Source: Trichosphaerium sp. ATCC 40318 (taxonomy: Eukaryota; Discosea; Flabellinia; Trichosidae). From it: a stretch of DNA of 64,000 nucleotides. Each line of letters opens with the position of its first letter. Position 1 is the stretch's first letter. This document shows, one piece after another, positions 13,201-24,846 of the stretch. Location of the stretch: assembly GCA_038496445.1 (NCBI GenBank), contig JALMLS010000578.1, positions 124,001 to 188,000 on the forward strand, read 5' to 3'. Made by a program: the position numbers and the translations under genes. The notes under the pieces were generated by a model. That model was not told the origin of the DNA, did not search any database, and saw nothing but the letters and a program-made list of their open reading frames with translations.

Positions 13201-15245
13201 CGATTTGTGTCTCATTTTTCTGTTCGAGATCACGTGCTTACACTTCCGAAATAGTCATCGAAGTTGATCTTCAGGGACAGACTTGTTACACCTTTTGCAC
13301 ATTTGTACGCCTTCTACAAGTTGTAATAGACAAGATGCTAAGTTGTATGGGTTCTAGGGTATTGGTCAACCTTCGCCTCAATCCACAGCTGTCTCACAAA
13401 AGTCAAAGTTGCCATATTGGAGCAACGAGGAGCAACACGTACTCGATGTTATTGATGGCACACAAAGCTTGATCATTAACGTGCACCATCGGCTTCACAA
13501 GGAAGATTTTTTAACCGGTACAGCTACCATTGAGCTGAAGCAAGGAATTAGAGATTCCATGACAGAGTTTTGGGCGCCGATAGACATCAATCCAGACATA
13601 TCAGGCGTCACTAGAGGAAACATACATTTAAAGCTGGCATACCTCAGATACACAGGGATGATCGAAAGGCTTATATACTCGCCGGCGATGAGCTTGCCAT
13701 TGGCTCTAGCCAAGTGTCTGCCAACACCTGAAGTCTCTGGGTTGCTGATGAGGTCTGTCTCTTTGTTTACCTCCTTAGCATATTTTTCTGACTGATCCAC
13801 AGATTGTACGCTAATCACGGCATGCTGTTTCAGTTCTTGACGCTGATGATACGAGACGAAGTCAATAGCACAGGTACAAAACTAGTTCATTTTATTTCCT
13901 TTTGCAAAGCACTGACAATGGTGTAGTTAAGAGCCAGACATTGTTCCGTACAGACACAATCGCCACCAAAATGTTAAAGGCGGTTGCAAACCAATATGGT
14001 AAAAAATGGCTCATTTCATCATTACGTACGTCGCCGCCTTTCACTTTTCGTTGTGTATGAATGGTCCTTTTAGAGCCACTTGTAAAGGCAATATGTGCAA
14101 ATCCAGGACAATCAGAGGTGGATCCTAGAAAGGTTCCAGAGGGAGAAACAAGAGAACAAAATTTTATAAACTTGACAGCGTCTGTACAAAAGTTCATTAC
14201 TGGTACGCCACCATACTATATTTATATCATTCCTTTTCTCAAGTAGCATAGCAATGACAGACAGCTCGAAAGTTCCAGTCGAGATACGAACATTATGCTC
14301 TAACTTGAAGCAGATTGTTGGCAACAAGTTCCCTCAGAATTCACTCAACGGCGTTTCATCCTTTGTTTTCCTGAGGTACGCCAACGTCTAACGAAACAAA
14401 ACTCAGTCACGTGTAGGTTCTTTTGTCCAGCCTTATTTTCTCCAGCAGTACGTATACCACCATCTCTACATACATAGCACTAAATTGAAGCGAACTAATA
14501 TTAATTTTTTTCCTTTCTAGAAATCTGGTCTAGTTACACAAGGAGGCAAGTCTTGTTCTTATTAGGATCGTCCATCGACTTACAAATTAAATTAGAAGTA
14601 TCTCCTCAAGCCCGACGCCATTTGCTTCTGGTGGCCAAGATTATTCAAAACATGGCTAATGGCGTTAATTTCAAGAAGGAAGCGTTCATGATGGAATTTA
14701 ATCCGCTCATAGAGAAGCAGCTCCCACAGTTTAGAGCCTTCCTAGACGACATATCCGTACTCAACGCAACTGATTTATAGAAACTAACGCGTAGCAGGAA
14801 CCGGATCCAAGGCGGAAATACAAACAACACATAGGCAACGTGGTGCGTGGGATGGCTTCATTGATTTTTTTTACTTGCTCGCTTCCGTTTTCTTACCTCG
14901 TAGCTAGCACTGGGATGCAAAGTCTGAAATAGCCATCCTGGACTCATTTGTATTGTACTTAAAAGACCACAGTGATCCACTATTGTCAGCGGCACAAAAA
15001 TATAAAATGGTGCGTAAACGTGCTTGCTGTTCATTCCTTACTACGTGAACTAACGCTGTAATCGTAGATTTTGCTATGGCTCACTGCTGAAGTAGAGTTA
15101 AAATTTGCGCCAGTGCTAACCTTGCAACAACACAAGGAGGAAGAGCAGCCGTACGCTGTTTTACTATCAAATCTTTGACTTACGGTTTTTGCGTAGTGCC
15201 GACAATAAGAAATCAAAGAACAAGAGAGCGAAAAAGAAGCAATGA
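10223..15245 (+). CDS. PH - CH - CH - C2 - RasGAP multidomain protein
   Basis: Start ATG 10223, stop TGA 15243-15245, about 20 exons. Order: a PH domain (10340-10990; SWLHVKSSSKWMLKWCVL to MTDWLRTLK) split by a long intron near 10468-10697; two calponin-homology domains (11195-11590, RRCFTLWLNAHL...DGNIILKLLQAI; and 11660-12100, FLFKWIKEITG...FEDGKVFLLIAMAL); an acidic Ser/Pro-rich linker with a PEPEPEP run (about 12830); a C2-like domain (13150-13550); and a RasGAP domain (13600-14760) with the arginine-finger motif TLFRTDT, FVFLRFFCPALFSP and ARRHLLLVAKIIQNMAN. The C terminus is a Lys-rich tail. The RasGAP should accelerate GTP hydrolysis on a Ras-type GTPase; paired CH domains usually bind actin; PH and C2 place it at membranes. 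These roles are inferred from the domains. Confidence 0.88.
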
Positions 15246-15763
15246 AACCGAGAATACCAAAAATAACCTAACTACACACCCACAAATGGCATATTTTGTA
15301 AAAGACCAGCAGATTTTTTTTTCCCCTTAATAGATTTTTCTTGTACGTACGCTGACGTTTTGTGCGTAACAGATGAGCAGTTGAACAAATCTAGTAGTAT
15401 GCCTTTTGTGTAAATTAATTCTTTTTTTTTTTTACATTGGCTGTAGCACTCGTTGTTGTACACCAAAAATTGTTGCAATGATACTGCATATGAGTTTTCG
15501 TTGTGTACTTAAACGCTAAGATACAGGAGTGGTGTCACAGTGCATCGTTGGTTGGCATTTGTATAATTTTTTAATTTTTTTTGTTTTTTGAAGTTGTTTA
15601 GTGTCTTCTCACAAAGAGCTTCATCGTTTCTTTTAGTAACGGCCTAATACGTTATTTAGCACGCAAATTTTGCTAAAACAATCATTTGAAAGTTTTTTTT
15701 TAAAGTTTGAAAAATGCGCTTAAATCATTTTTTGTGGGCACTCTTGTTGCCACAAATGCCATC
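15246..15763. other. Convergent 3' intergenic region
   Basis: The region lies between the 3' ends of the RasGAP gene (plus) and the SmD3 gene (minus). It is T/A-rich with several poly-T runs and presumably contains both polyadenylation regions. No gene is recognised. Confidence 0.4.
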
Positions 15764-16264
15764 CTAGCGCGTTGGTATTAGAAATGTACCTCTTCCGCCG
15801 TAACCACCGCCTCTACCGCCAAAGCCACCGCGGCCTCTGCCACCTCTTCCTCGGCCGCCTCTTTCGCCTCTGTCACCTCTTCCACGACCACGACCTTTTT
15901 TCGCTAATGCAGGTGCTGTTAACCCACGTTGTCTTGCAATCTTTACAATATCTTTACGGAACATTGGGGCGTTTTTGAGCATATCTAAGCGAAATCAATT
16001 AGTTTTGTTTCCAATACGCTCATTTAGCTATCGACACGCACCTGGTATGATCATAAATCTGATCTGTGAACCTCGAAGAAAGGCGTATTCAAGAGGTTGA
16101 GTGGAACTATCGCGCTTTGTAAGCATAACATCAGAGAGTTGGCAGTTCATGTTGTCTTCAGCTTCTTCTAAGCGACCTCTGTACACTTCACCATTTTTTA
16201 GCTCTATTGTGACAATATGGCCTTCAGCCTCGTGTAAAACTTTGATAGGTATACCAATACTCAT
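15764..16264 (-). CDS. SNRPD3: Small nuclear ribonucleoprotein Sm D3
   Basis: Two exons (16264-16042 and 15984-15764; intron 16041-15985, GTGCGT to TTAG) encode 147 residues. Residues 1-75 form a complete Sm fold: [34 protein letters not shown] and [14 protein letters not shown] match the Sm1 and Sm2 motifs of SmD3 almost exactly, and the next exon begins DMLKNAPMF as in other SmD3 proteins. The C-terminal 45 residues are an RG/GGRG-rich tail, normally a target of arginine methylation and SMN-type assembly. SmD3 is part of the heptameric ring on U1, U2, U4 and U5 snRNAs, so it works in the nucleus on the introns that fill this window. Confidence 0.97.
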
Positions 16265-16396
16265 GCTTGTTGCCGCACAAAATTCGCAAAGATTTTTCTG
16301 GCGGAAAAGTGGTCAACGCTGGACGTTAAAACGTTTATTTCTCGCGTCTAAAACACCCAGCAAGTTCAAAAAACTACCACACTGACCTTTATTTAT

Positions 16397-17704
16397 TTAC
16401 ATGTACCAACTCGGTATTGTGTACGCTAATAGTGTCGAAACTAGCATGTTAGTACAAAAGAACATCGCAGTAGCGGCTATACTACGTTTTGACACTCTAG
16501 TAAGCCCACTGAGACCGTGGCCACTGGTGCACCCATTTGCGCAGTCAGTTCCATAGCCTACAAGAATTCCACCAAGCAAGAAGGTCCAAAGTGGCTAAAG
16601 GCGTGAGCACGAAAAACTTTACATCATACGGATTATTTAGTACCCTTTGCTCATAAACAGCGTAAGATATAGCTGACGGGAACATCGTCATAAGGGCATA
16701 CGCCCCCATCATCATTCCACCAACAAACGCCCAACTCTCATTCTGTTCTGTGGACTCGAAATCGACTACGAGAAAGGAGTTAAATTGCGAAAATCTAGGT
16801 CATTATGATCACGTACCCAACTTCTTGAAGATACCACTTAGGCCCAGTATTTTTCCATTGAAGAGCATGAGGAAAGCCACCGAAGTACCAATTATAGAAC
16901 CGCCCATTACAGGTCGCGTCCAGTCGAATGGTAGTGCTTTGTGTTGCACTGTAGGTATGACACTAGATCAACCATGTGAATTGAAGAACAATTGCATAAA
17001 TATGCGTAATAAGGACGTACCTGGAGGAAGAAGCAGCGAGTCCTACGCCGACTAGTGCCAGTGAAAGTGTAGTGCCAAATGACAGTTTATTCAGCGTGTT
17101 TCTGCCACTTTGTACAAAGCGAAGGAAGAATCCTGAAAACATGCCAAAACAAAATGCTACCGCTGAAATCTGGCCTAGAAATAGACCAACAACACCAGGT
17201 CCTGGACACAATCTGAACGCAAAGTTAGTGTATTTATTCGCCACGCGTTGGATGAATTTGGTGCGTACCCAGCCAATGCCCATCCACATCCAAATAACAT
17301 TGCTCCAAACAAGAGCTGAGGGGTCAGTTCAGTCTTGGCAGGTGTACAAAATTTATCTAAGATTTGGGTTAATATTCGTTAGTAAATCACATGTCACGCA
17401 CCACTTAAAAACGGTTTTTTCCGAAGTGCTCTCATTGTATAGTATGCTATGGCATTCACAGCAAGTGCAGATGTGAAAACGAGGAGCATTGAGGGATCCC
17501 AAAGACGTTTGTCAATGCCCAGCAGATTAAAAAAGTTGTAAGAACTCATTGGGCTTGCCATTGCCGATACAAGTAACCCAGCGCCCATACCACTGCCTAC
17601 AATTGTGTTAAAAGCGACATCAAAAGCGGTTAGGTTCAAAATTTCTTTGACAACTACTGCCTACCTGCGATCGCAAAAGGAATAACGGAACCGCTTGAAC
17701 TCAT
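16397..17704 (-). CDS. YeeE/YedE-family (sulphur-compound) transporter
   Basis: Seven exons, start ATG 17704-17702, stop TAA ending at 16397. Restored by splicing, the protein carries two related halves: GSGMGAGLLVSAM...KRLWDPSML and LLFGAMLFGCGWALAGLCPG in the first, RPVMGGSIIGTSVAFL...GILVGYGTDCANGCTSGHG in the second. GWxLAGxCPG and GxxNGCTSGHG are the hallmarks of the YeeE/YedE (DUF395) family; characterised bacterial members import thiosulfate through conserved cysteines. Many hydrophobic segments support an integral membrane protein. In eukaryotes the family is patchy, mostly protists and fungi. The exact substrate and membrane are not shown by sequence. Confidence 0.9.
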
Positions 17705-17989
17705 GTTGTAGCTATTGATTTATGGCTGTAGCAGAAATGTACACGTTATCTCCGTTTCTGGAAAATTTTCTCAGAGCAACTCCTGGTCAATCTCCGTTTC
17801 CCTGATGAAAACACGTAAGAATTGGGCAAAACTCCTCATATCGCCAGATTGTGGCAGCTGCATTAGTATCGGTTGCGCAGTGTATTCTTGACATCAAGGA
17901 GAATTGGTACATCGAGAAGCAGGCAGTACGTTCAGCTTCAGACGCAAGTTTAGTTTATTTTTAAGCATAGCATTTTGTACACGTGGGTG

Positions 17990-20010
17990 TCAGAGGTAAG
18001 TGGCCAGTACTCCACCAGTATTTGGGACAAACTTAATTTTTCTTGTTTTCGATGTGCGAAGGTTTTTTTGTACGCATTTCACTAAATTTATCGAATACGT
18101 TTGCCCTGTGCATTCGTAAGACAACACTCTCCGAACATAATGCCAATAATAAAAGAAAATACAAAAGGCTGAGCGCTTACCCCTAATGTTAACATAGACA
18201 GTATGTTTCCCGTTTCTCTTGTTCTTTGAAAACTTTTGGCTCAATATGTCATCGAAAGGCTCCCACCTATTGCCCCACCAATACCACCGACCTACTAGTA
18301 CACTGTATCAGACTATCTCTAAAATAGCGTGCATGCGTGCATACCTTCAGTTTGTTTGTTTGTTTTAGGCCTGTCCTGCACGCCAAACAAAGACATGAAT
18401 CCTTGTGTAATACCAGCTAGAGAGGAACTGTTTGCTTGGGTTTGCTCTTCGGGAGCACGAGCTCCACGCGATATGGTGTGTTGACCATAAATGTGCTCTG
18501 TGTGCGCACTGTCTCTCGTTGGCTGTGCGTTACGCTGACCACGTGCTGGGTTCGGTCTGTTTCTAATATCTTCTATTTTGCTCATTTCAGCACGTGCGCG
18601 TACTACAAGCGTACCTCGTTGTCTACCATTGGATGTTGTTTTCGGTCTTTGTACAGGTGCTTGGCTATCACATGCACGCTAAGGCGTATAAGTATGGAAA
18701 GGGGTTGCATAGTTTTACTTGGTAATCGAGTATACTCCATGATTGCGTGGCTGGTGACACACGGCTGCCTGCAATGCTCCTTCTACTTCCTAAATTGGGA
18801 TTGCCGTAGTGACGCCTATCATGAGTTGTGTGTGGGCGATACTCAGAATACGTTGTTTGACGTGGGTCCAATGTACGAGTTTGTGGTGCGTTGTATCGTT
18901 GAGATCCACCATATTGTGAGTGGTAAGTGTCTTCATGACGCGTATTAAAAGACATTGGTGGTTGTGAATGACTATAACTGGATGGCGCGTTTTCAGTGTA
19001 CGAACCGTCTTCAAAATGAGAAGGGGGATAGGATATAACATCTAAAGTGTCATATTCACGGTCATTGACACGTCTTGTCTCTAGAACAGCGCTTGAGGGC
19101 AACGCCTCGAATGGATCCCATTCGTCAAAGTGTAGAGTGGAAGGATCACTGTCTTGATTGTGTATGGCTTCTCTTTCTACGTGCCTATATGGACGTGACG
19201 CTGGCGGAAGATCTTCATCACTCTCGTTGTAGCGTAGCTCAAAATTCGAAGATTCTGGATAAAGAAAATCAGGCTGTTCCTCCAGCATCCTTTCTCTATT
19301 GTTGTCCTCGTGGTAAACACGTGGCTGTGAATTTCGAGGCATTAAAGTGTGATAAGAATCGTCATGTGGATCAGAGTATTTAGTATCTTCCTCTGGAGAA
19401 TATCCCTGCACATGACTGGAGTCTTCATACTGAGGCGCGAATTGTTCATGGTTTGTCAAGGTACTGCCCGTGCGATTGGCGGCTGTTACTGTTTTTTCTT
19501 CGGGCTGTTTTTGTGCGCTACTCTGAGAAGCTAGCTTGAGCATTGAATCTTTGATATGTTGCGCTGTTATATTCTTTTGAAAGCCAATGATGGCGCGTCT
19601 GACACCACAAGTTACTTTTTTTAAATGACAAAAATTCGAAAAACGTTTTTTTACCACGTGACATAAAACGACAGTATTAATCATGAGTACCTGCATAGTG
19701 GACACGTTGGCGTTTGGTTTTGACCCGCAGCTGTTTCTATTACACGAGTGATACATTCCCTACAAAAGCTATGGTCTACGGTTGTTTTGTTAGCAATACG
19801 TGCGCCCAACGCCGCCAGTTTCCATTTTGTACGTACTACAGAACCCATTATTTTCTTCTGAGGTTATGGACGTTATTTCTTCCATAGGATCACAGCATAT
19901 AGGGCTAGCGTAAGGATTTAGAGTACTGTAAAAGAGAAAGAGAACGAAGGTTATCAGTTCCTCTATCAAACGCACCAATCAAGCTCTTTGATGTGTATAG
20001 TATTAGCCAT
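17990..20010 (-). CDS. RING-type zinc-finger protein with long disordered region
   Basis: Start ATG 20010. Exons 20010-19976, 19925-19837 and 19775 to about 19693 restore an intact RING core: PICCDP...GFCNHSFCRECI...TPTCPLCR, with the C-x-H formed exactly across intron 19836-19776 (GTACGT to CGTAG). The first zinc ligand, normally Cys in CPIC, is Ser here (ASPIC). After the RING comes a stretch of about 280 residues rich in Ser, Tyr, Glu, Asp and His with low predicted order, then further exons to about 17990 whose splicing is uncertain. RING proteins usually act as E3 ubiquitin ligases with an E2 partner; target unknown. The 3' end of the model is the weakest part. Confidence 0.68.
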
Positions 20011-20111
20011 TTTCTTGTTCCGCTCAGTCCCTCCTTTATTTAAAGAGTGGGAACCAGTTTGGACTGCGATTGAAAATAAATAACTTTTGGGTTTTTTTTA
20101 TTATTAATTTA

Positions 20112-21613
20112 CTATTTCTTTACACCAACTTCAAGAAAGTTTATATTGCACAAAGGTGCTATAACCTTAGCCTTTGTACTAACAAGCTTTCTTACAATTG
20201 CAAAATTACCAGCATAGCATATATTAGTATGTCCATGACGAGCTAAAGTATACATCACTGCCAGTTCCTCCTTCACATACCGCCTACAACCAACATTAAA
20301 AATAAACGCGTAGCCAAGTCAGGGTTAACTTGACAACGTTAGGGCATTGTATTTGGGACCACACGTGCAAAATCGGTAACTATGTTTGAAACTGAAAAAA
20401 GATTGTTTTTCAAAAAAGAATAGTTCCTGACTCTGTTCAAATTCAAATGTTGTTCATACTTTGATAAAGCGGCCCAATCTTTGTGTCTAAAGTCATTCTT
20501 GTTGCCACCAAAGATTTTGACCCATTCGTCAATGACTAAGTCTGCATCCTATTCAATAGTGTTGTCAATATGGGATTTGATCTCATGACTTTGTTGTCAG
20601 TATCGTACACATTTAGGTTCGAGCTCTAAGAGCTCATTAAAGCACTCAAACCAATATGGATCTACTATAATATCCGTGAAGCAGACAAAGTCCCATGTGC
20701 AGTTTTTATTTGAGTGCTCCTTAACTAGCTTTTGTATTTGCTTTTGCATCTTTTTACCTTTTTATTGATTTAGTCAATCAACAACACTTTACCGCCCAAC
20801 CCATACCTTCTACAAGTCCCAATGCCAGGGCAATAGAAGGATCATTTTCTAGAGAAGAAGCACGTGCTGTAAGACGATAAGAAGAATCGGCCTAAGTGAC
20901 TGTTAAAACAATCGGTACTTAAGTGAACTCTATTCTATTTAGCGTACCAACAGAACTGTCACGTGATTAAATTTATTACTTAATAGCTTCACAATACCAG
21001 CTTGTCTGTGAGGCATATTATTTCTGTACAAGCCAATACTGACACCCCAATGACAGCTTGTCTGTATGTTGGTTTTCACCACTTGTCAGAATAAAATCAT
21101 TGAAAGAAAACAAGTCCGATAACTTACCTTATCGGCCAGTGCTGTATATGGATCTTTTTTCGTCTGTTTGTCTTTCTACAGATGCGTGTGAGTAAGTTTA
21201 AGTGACTGTATTTAAAAATGGAATGTTGTCTTTACGATAAAGTAGCCTCTGTATTTGCGTTGGCTAGGCGTTTTAGGCTCTTTACATAAGTCTTCTGATG
21301 CTGACCGTTTTACGCGATTAACCTAATATTTAGTTCAGGGTAGTCACAGGGGTGTTGGCTGGGTTGTACCACATATTGTGTACGCGATAGCTTCTTTATT
21401 GTCGGTACACTTGGTGCACTCTGTGTAAGCTTTGCACGGCCCTTTTTATCCACAACCATGTCTGTAGAAACAGTTTGGGGTTGATGGCTCACTACCAAAT
21501 GGCGTGCATTGCGTTTTTTCTTCTTTTTCCTTTGTTTCTTCCCTAATGAGGGCGCGGTTACCAATCGCAATAGTATGCGCTAATTTATGGTTACCTTTTG
21601 AGTTTTCAGCCAT
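20112..21613 (-). CDS. Cyclodipeptide synthase (CDPS), intron-containing
   Basis: Nine exons (21613-21595, 21542-21323, 21248-21236, 21175-21128, 21061-20948, 20891-20807, 20757-20609, 20548-20460, 20283-20112) total 909 nt, exactly 303 codons, so 302 residues. Residues about 104-125 read HWGVSIGLYRNN, aligning with the HALIGISAGNSY strand of AlbC; Ser108 matches its catalytic Ser37. HVTVLLADSSYRLTARA is the next family block. RYVKEELAVM gives Tyr248 and Glu252 (AlbC Tyr178 and Glu182), and NICYAGNFAI gives Tyr269 (AlbC Tyr202). CDPSs take two aminoacyl-tRNAs and form a cyclic dipeptide. The first ~80 residues are a Lys/Arg-rich extension absent from bacterial enzymes, perhaps for tRNA contact (inference). 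No tailoring enzyme is adjacent. Confidence 0.85.
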
Positions 21614-21785
21614 TATTGGGTTGTAACAGTAACCAAGGAGTTTCCTTCGCGTGTTAGTATCGCAAGTGTGCTAAACCAGGTGTAGCTGACTAGAACTTTC
21701 TTTGACTGAATTTAGCAGTTACATTTCTTCGTGTCACGTATATAACCACCGCAGTTAGTGAACCCATTACACTACTTTGTCGGTT

Positions 21786-23910
21786 ATGTACAGAGTAGTT
21801 TTTTGTAGGCGACATAATAGCCCAACAAATGCCAGAGAACACGCCACCTGGTTTGTGCAATCCGATAGAGAAACGTTTGATAGAATTGGTTACCGGCTTG
21901 GTATTAAAACTCTTCATGAATGGTATACTGTATCCAACACGCAAGTTATGAACCACGGGGGAACAACGGCACTCTCTCAGTACGATATAGCTCGCAGTTT
22001 GTATTTTTTGCTTCAATAGTCGTCTTACGCGTGGACAGCTTTAATGACAAGCTTTCAGAGGCTCTGGACAATATTTACCCTGAGTTTAATTGGGAGCACA
22101 AGAAGAGGCTGTACGTTTGTTCTGTGTTGTGCGACTGTGCCTTACAGTGTGAAATAGCGTAGTTCCAAGGCGATTCTGGGCTTCGTCAAACCAGCGCAAA
22201 GAGTTGATGAAAGCAGCGCCTTTACTAGGCGTTAAGGTTATGGACGACTGGTACATGGTGCCACTAAAGCGTATTTTCGAGATTGGGCTAAGCACAGTCG
22301 TAAATATGTACGATAGTTGTTTTTAAAGCAATGTTATTTTGACACATTTTGACACATTGTTTTCAGCAAACCTACAAAATTTTTTATTTTTTTTTCAAAC
22401 AGCTTGCGTATATAAGTCGCTCGACCTTGGTAGAACCTTCTTACATACTGTTTTTGTTGAGTTAATACCTATGCAAGGCATGGCGGTTCTGTGGCTTCGT
22501 TAGTGAAGTGGTTATATCCTAACAAGAAATGGCTTACTTGGCGGTTTAATTTAGACATAAATGAGCAAAGGCGTAGTCTCAACCTGCTCGCGAAGAAATT
22601 AAATGTCAAACAACTTGATGACTGGTATGCTGCTACCGATGTTGAGATAGAAAATCAAGGCATTAGGCATCTTAAATTTGGTATACCAACAAGGTGCGAA
22701 CAAAAAGCCTTTTGAGGTTTTCTCAGAACTTATTCTTACAACAGACAACCCATTCCCTTGCACGAGTTAATAACTGCCGTGTATCCTCTACATGATTGGG
22801 TCATGTGGCGCTTCAAGTACGTATAGTGTCTTTATTTATATTTTGGTTCAAATGCTGTGGTTTGTGTGCTTATTGTTTTACTTTAGTGCCCTTCCTATTG
22901 ATTTTGACAGCCAAAGAAGTCTGATTGATAGTGTTGGTAAACTACTCAATGTCAGAGTACTTGATGATTGGTATGTTTTCGAATCGGATGATTTTAAACG
23001 ACACTTGGGTCCTCTCATGCGGTTGTAAGTGCATAACGGATTTTTTTTGTTTTCAACTCCATATTTACAAGCAATATTAAAGGTACAGCAATTCAATATC
23101 AAATATACTAGAGACATTTTATCCTAACTACAAGTGGGTCAAATGGAAATTCACGTGCGCTTTTTTTTTGAGAAATACTCGACCTAAGTAGAGCTATAGG
23201 CGTACACCTCATGGATACTGGGGTGATACCAGTCATCAACTAAAGCTTATGGAAGACGCTGCGTTAACACTTAACCTCAAAACTCTAGATGATTTTATAG
23301 GATTACCACGTTCGCGGTTGATTGATAAAGGCGTAGATTTAATTACAAGAAAGCATGGAACCTTAAATAGGGTTCTTCTAGCCTTGTTCCCAAAACACAA
23401 ATGGAACTTTCCGTACGTCTTGTTTATGTTTACATCTAATGTACACAACCACTAACTAATGCCTGCAGAAAAGAATCAACACTTCCATCTGGTCATTGGA
23501 CTAATCCATGTAATCAAAGATCGTTTTTACAACGTGTTGAACAAGCGTTGGCTATAAAGAACCCTGAGGAATGGTGCGCCCTTCTTTTTTTGTCGTTGTT
23601 GGATAGTCAGCAGAGTTACTCTAACTTGGGATCCAAATCAGGTACTTTGTATCTCATGAACAGTTATCAGCTATGGGTGGAGGTGGTATCATCACGTACT
23701 TTCCTGGAGGTGCGTTCGTTTGCTACTTTGGTCATTCATAAATAATTGCTGGAGCTAAATTTGTTGTTAGTGTTGCATAGTTTTAAACCAGATTTTGTTT
23801 GGAATTGGCAAACTTTTGTGGATAACTCTCAAAACAAAAAGGCAAAACAGCGTTGGTTGGTTTCTTGCGTCAAAGGCAGTATTTTACCTAACAAGAATGT
23901 TGTTCTATAG
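21786..23910 (+). CDS. Tandem DDWY / YPxxxW repeat protein
   Basis: The gene encodes about six copies of a 65-70-residue repeat, roughly one to two exons each. A unit runs LGV-K-x-DDWY, then GG-x-L-x-x-Y, then L-x-x-x-YP-x-x-x-W-x-x-WKF. Clear copies: GIKTLHEWYTV with NIYPEFNW (21880-22100), GVKVMDDWYMV (22230), KQLDDWYAA (22620) with AVYPLHDWVMWRFK (22790), RVLDDWYVF with FYPNYKWVKWKF (22950-23150), LKTLDDFIGL with LFPKHKWNF (23270-23410), and a last one ending KPDFVWNWQTF. The repeat occurs in many algae, oomycetes and fungi without known function. ATG 21786 is the best start; junctions near 22112 and 23600 could not be resolved cleanly. Confidence 0.65.
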
Positions 23911-24846
23911 CTCATATAGATGCAATGCTTAAGCGCTACAATTACGACCTGAGCTCGATGCAGATTTTTTAAGAGCATGCACACTGCCCGAAACTGTTAG
24001 CATGAAAAATAGGCAGATAACAACAGAGAAACAGTCTGTTGGACTTGTAAAAAACCCAGCCGTAGAATAGCAATATCTTGGAACGAGATCTATTGCAACA
24101 GGGCTACTGTAGTACTACGAAATTGGAATCAGTATGGAAATTTATACAGTAGGCCTTGAACAAAAAGAATGAAGATGAACTAATAAAAAAACGTGATTAT
24201 TGTTGTACTCGTTCTTCAACACCTAATCCATTTGCACTATCCAGTGCTCCACATTGTTATAATGCAAACATTTGTTATCTTGAGTTTTAGATTTATCAGT
24301 GAAGGGTTTTTTTTCACAGTTGTGTAGCGACTGTTATTGACTAATTACAGCGTCATAGTTTAAGTTAAAACAGGCAACCGGTATCCCAAAAATAGCTATT
24401 TTTTCTCATTTCAAAAGGCATAAAGTACTATTTAATATATCGCAATAGTCCTTTGTTTATGGCGCTATACTAGTGCACAATTTAACTGTGCTTTCTGTTG
24501 GTTTGAGTAGTAACTAATCATTTACGTTTATCTGTACTGCTTATCGTGCACCTTGCCGTATGCTGGGAGGTTGAAACGTTTCACTGCAGTTTATTTTGTT
24601 AAATGCGTCGCTTTACAATTGTATGTCTTGAGAACACGTAGTAAGAGCAGTATGGGCTATTTTACCCTTTTCATATCAGTGAACGCAACATGGTTATTTA
24701 AGCCGTAGCCAGACTCCCACCAATTGACAAGTCTGTACGAGCAACTAGGGTGCAAGCACTACGCGCAACCTGTTCGTTACAACGCTGGCGTTTATAGCTG
24801 CTGCAAAAAACATACCACCTGTTGCTTTCGCCGGTACACCTCGGAA
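23911..24846. other. Intergenic region, nothing recognised
   Basis: This 936-nt stretch between two plus-strand genes has frequent stops in all frames. A few short open pieces around 23960-24080 show no family resemblance. It must include the promoter of the downstream RhoGEF-CARMIL gene. Confidence 0.4.

Noticed and set aside
18436-18948. Plus-strand 170-codon open frame
   Set aside because: Antisense of the disordered region of the RING gene; Cys-rich by chance of reading His/Tyr codons backwards.
20570-20620. In-frame stop codons in the CDPS region suggesting a pseudogene
   Set aside because: The stops lie inside a 61-nt intron (GTACGA to GAATAG) that splices cleanly and in frame; the whole gene then has no stop.
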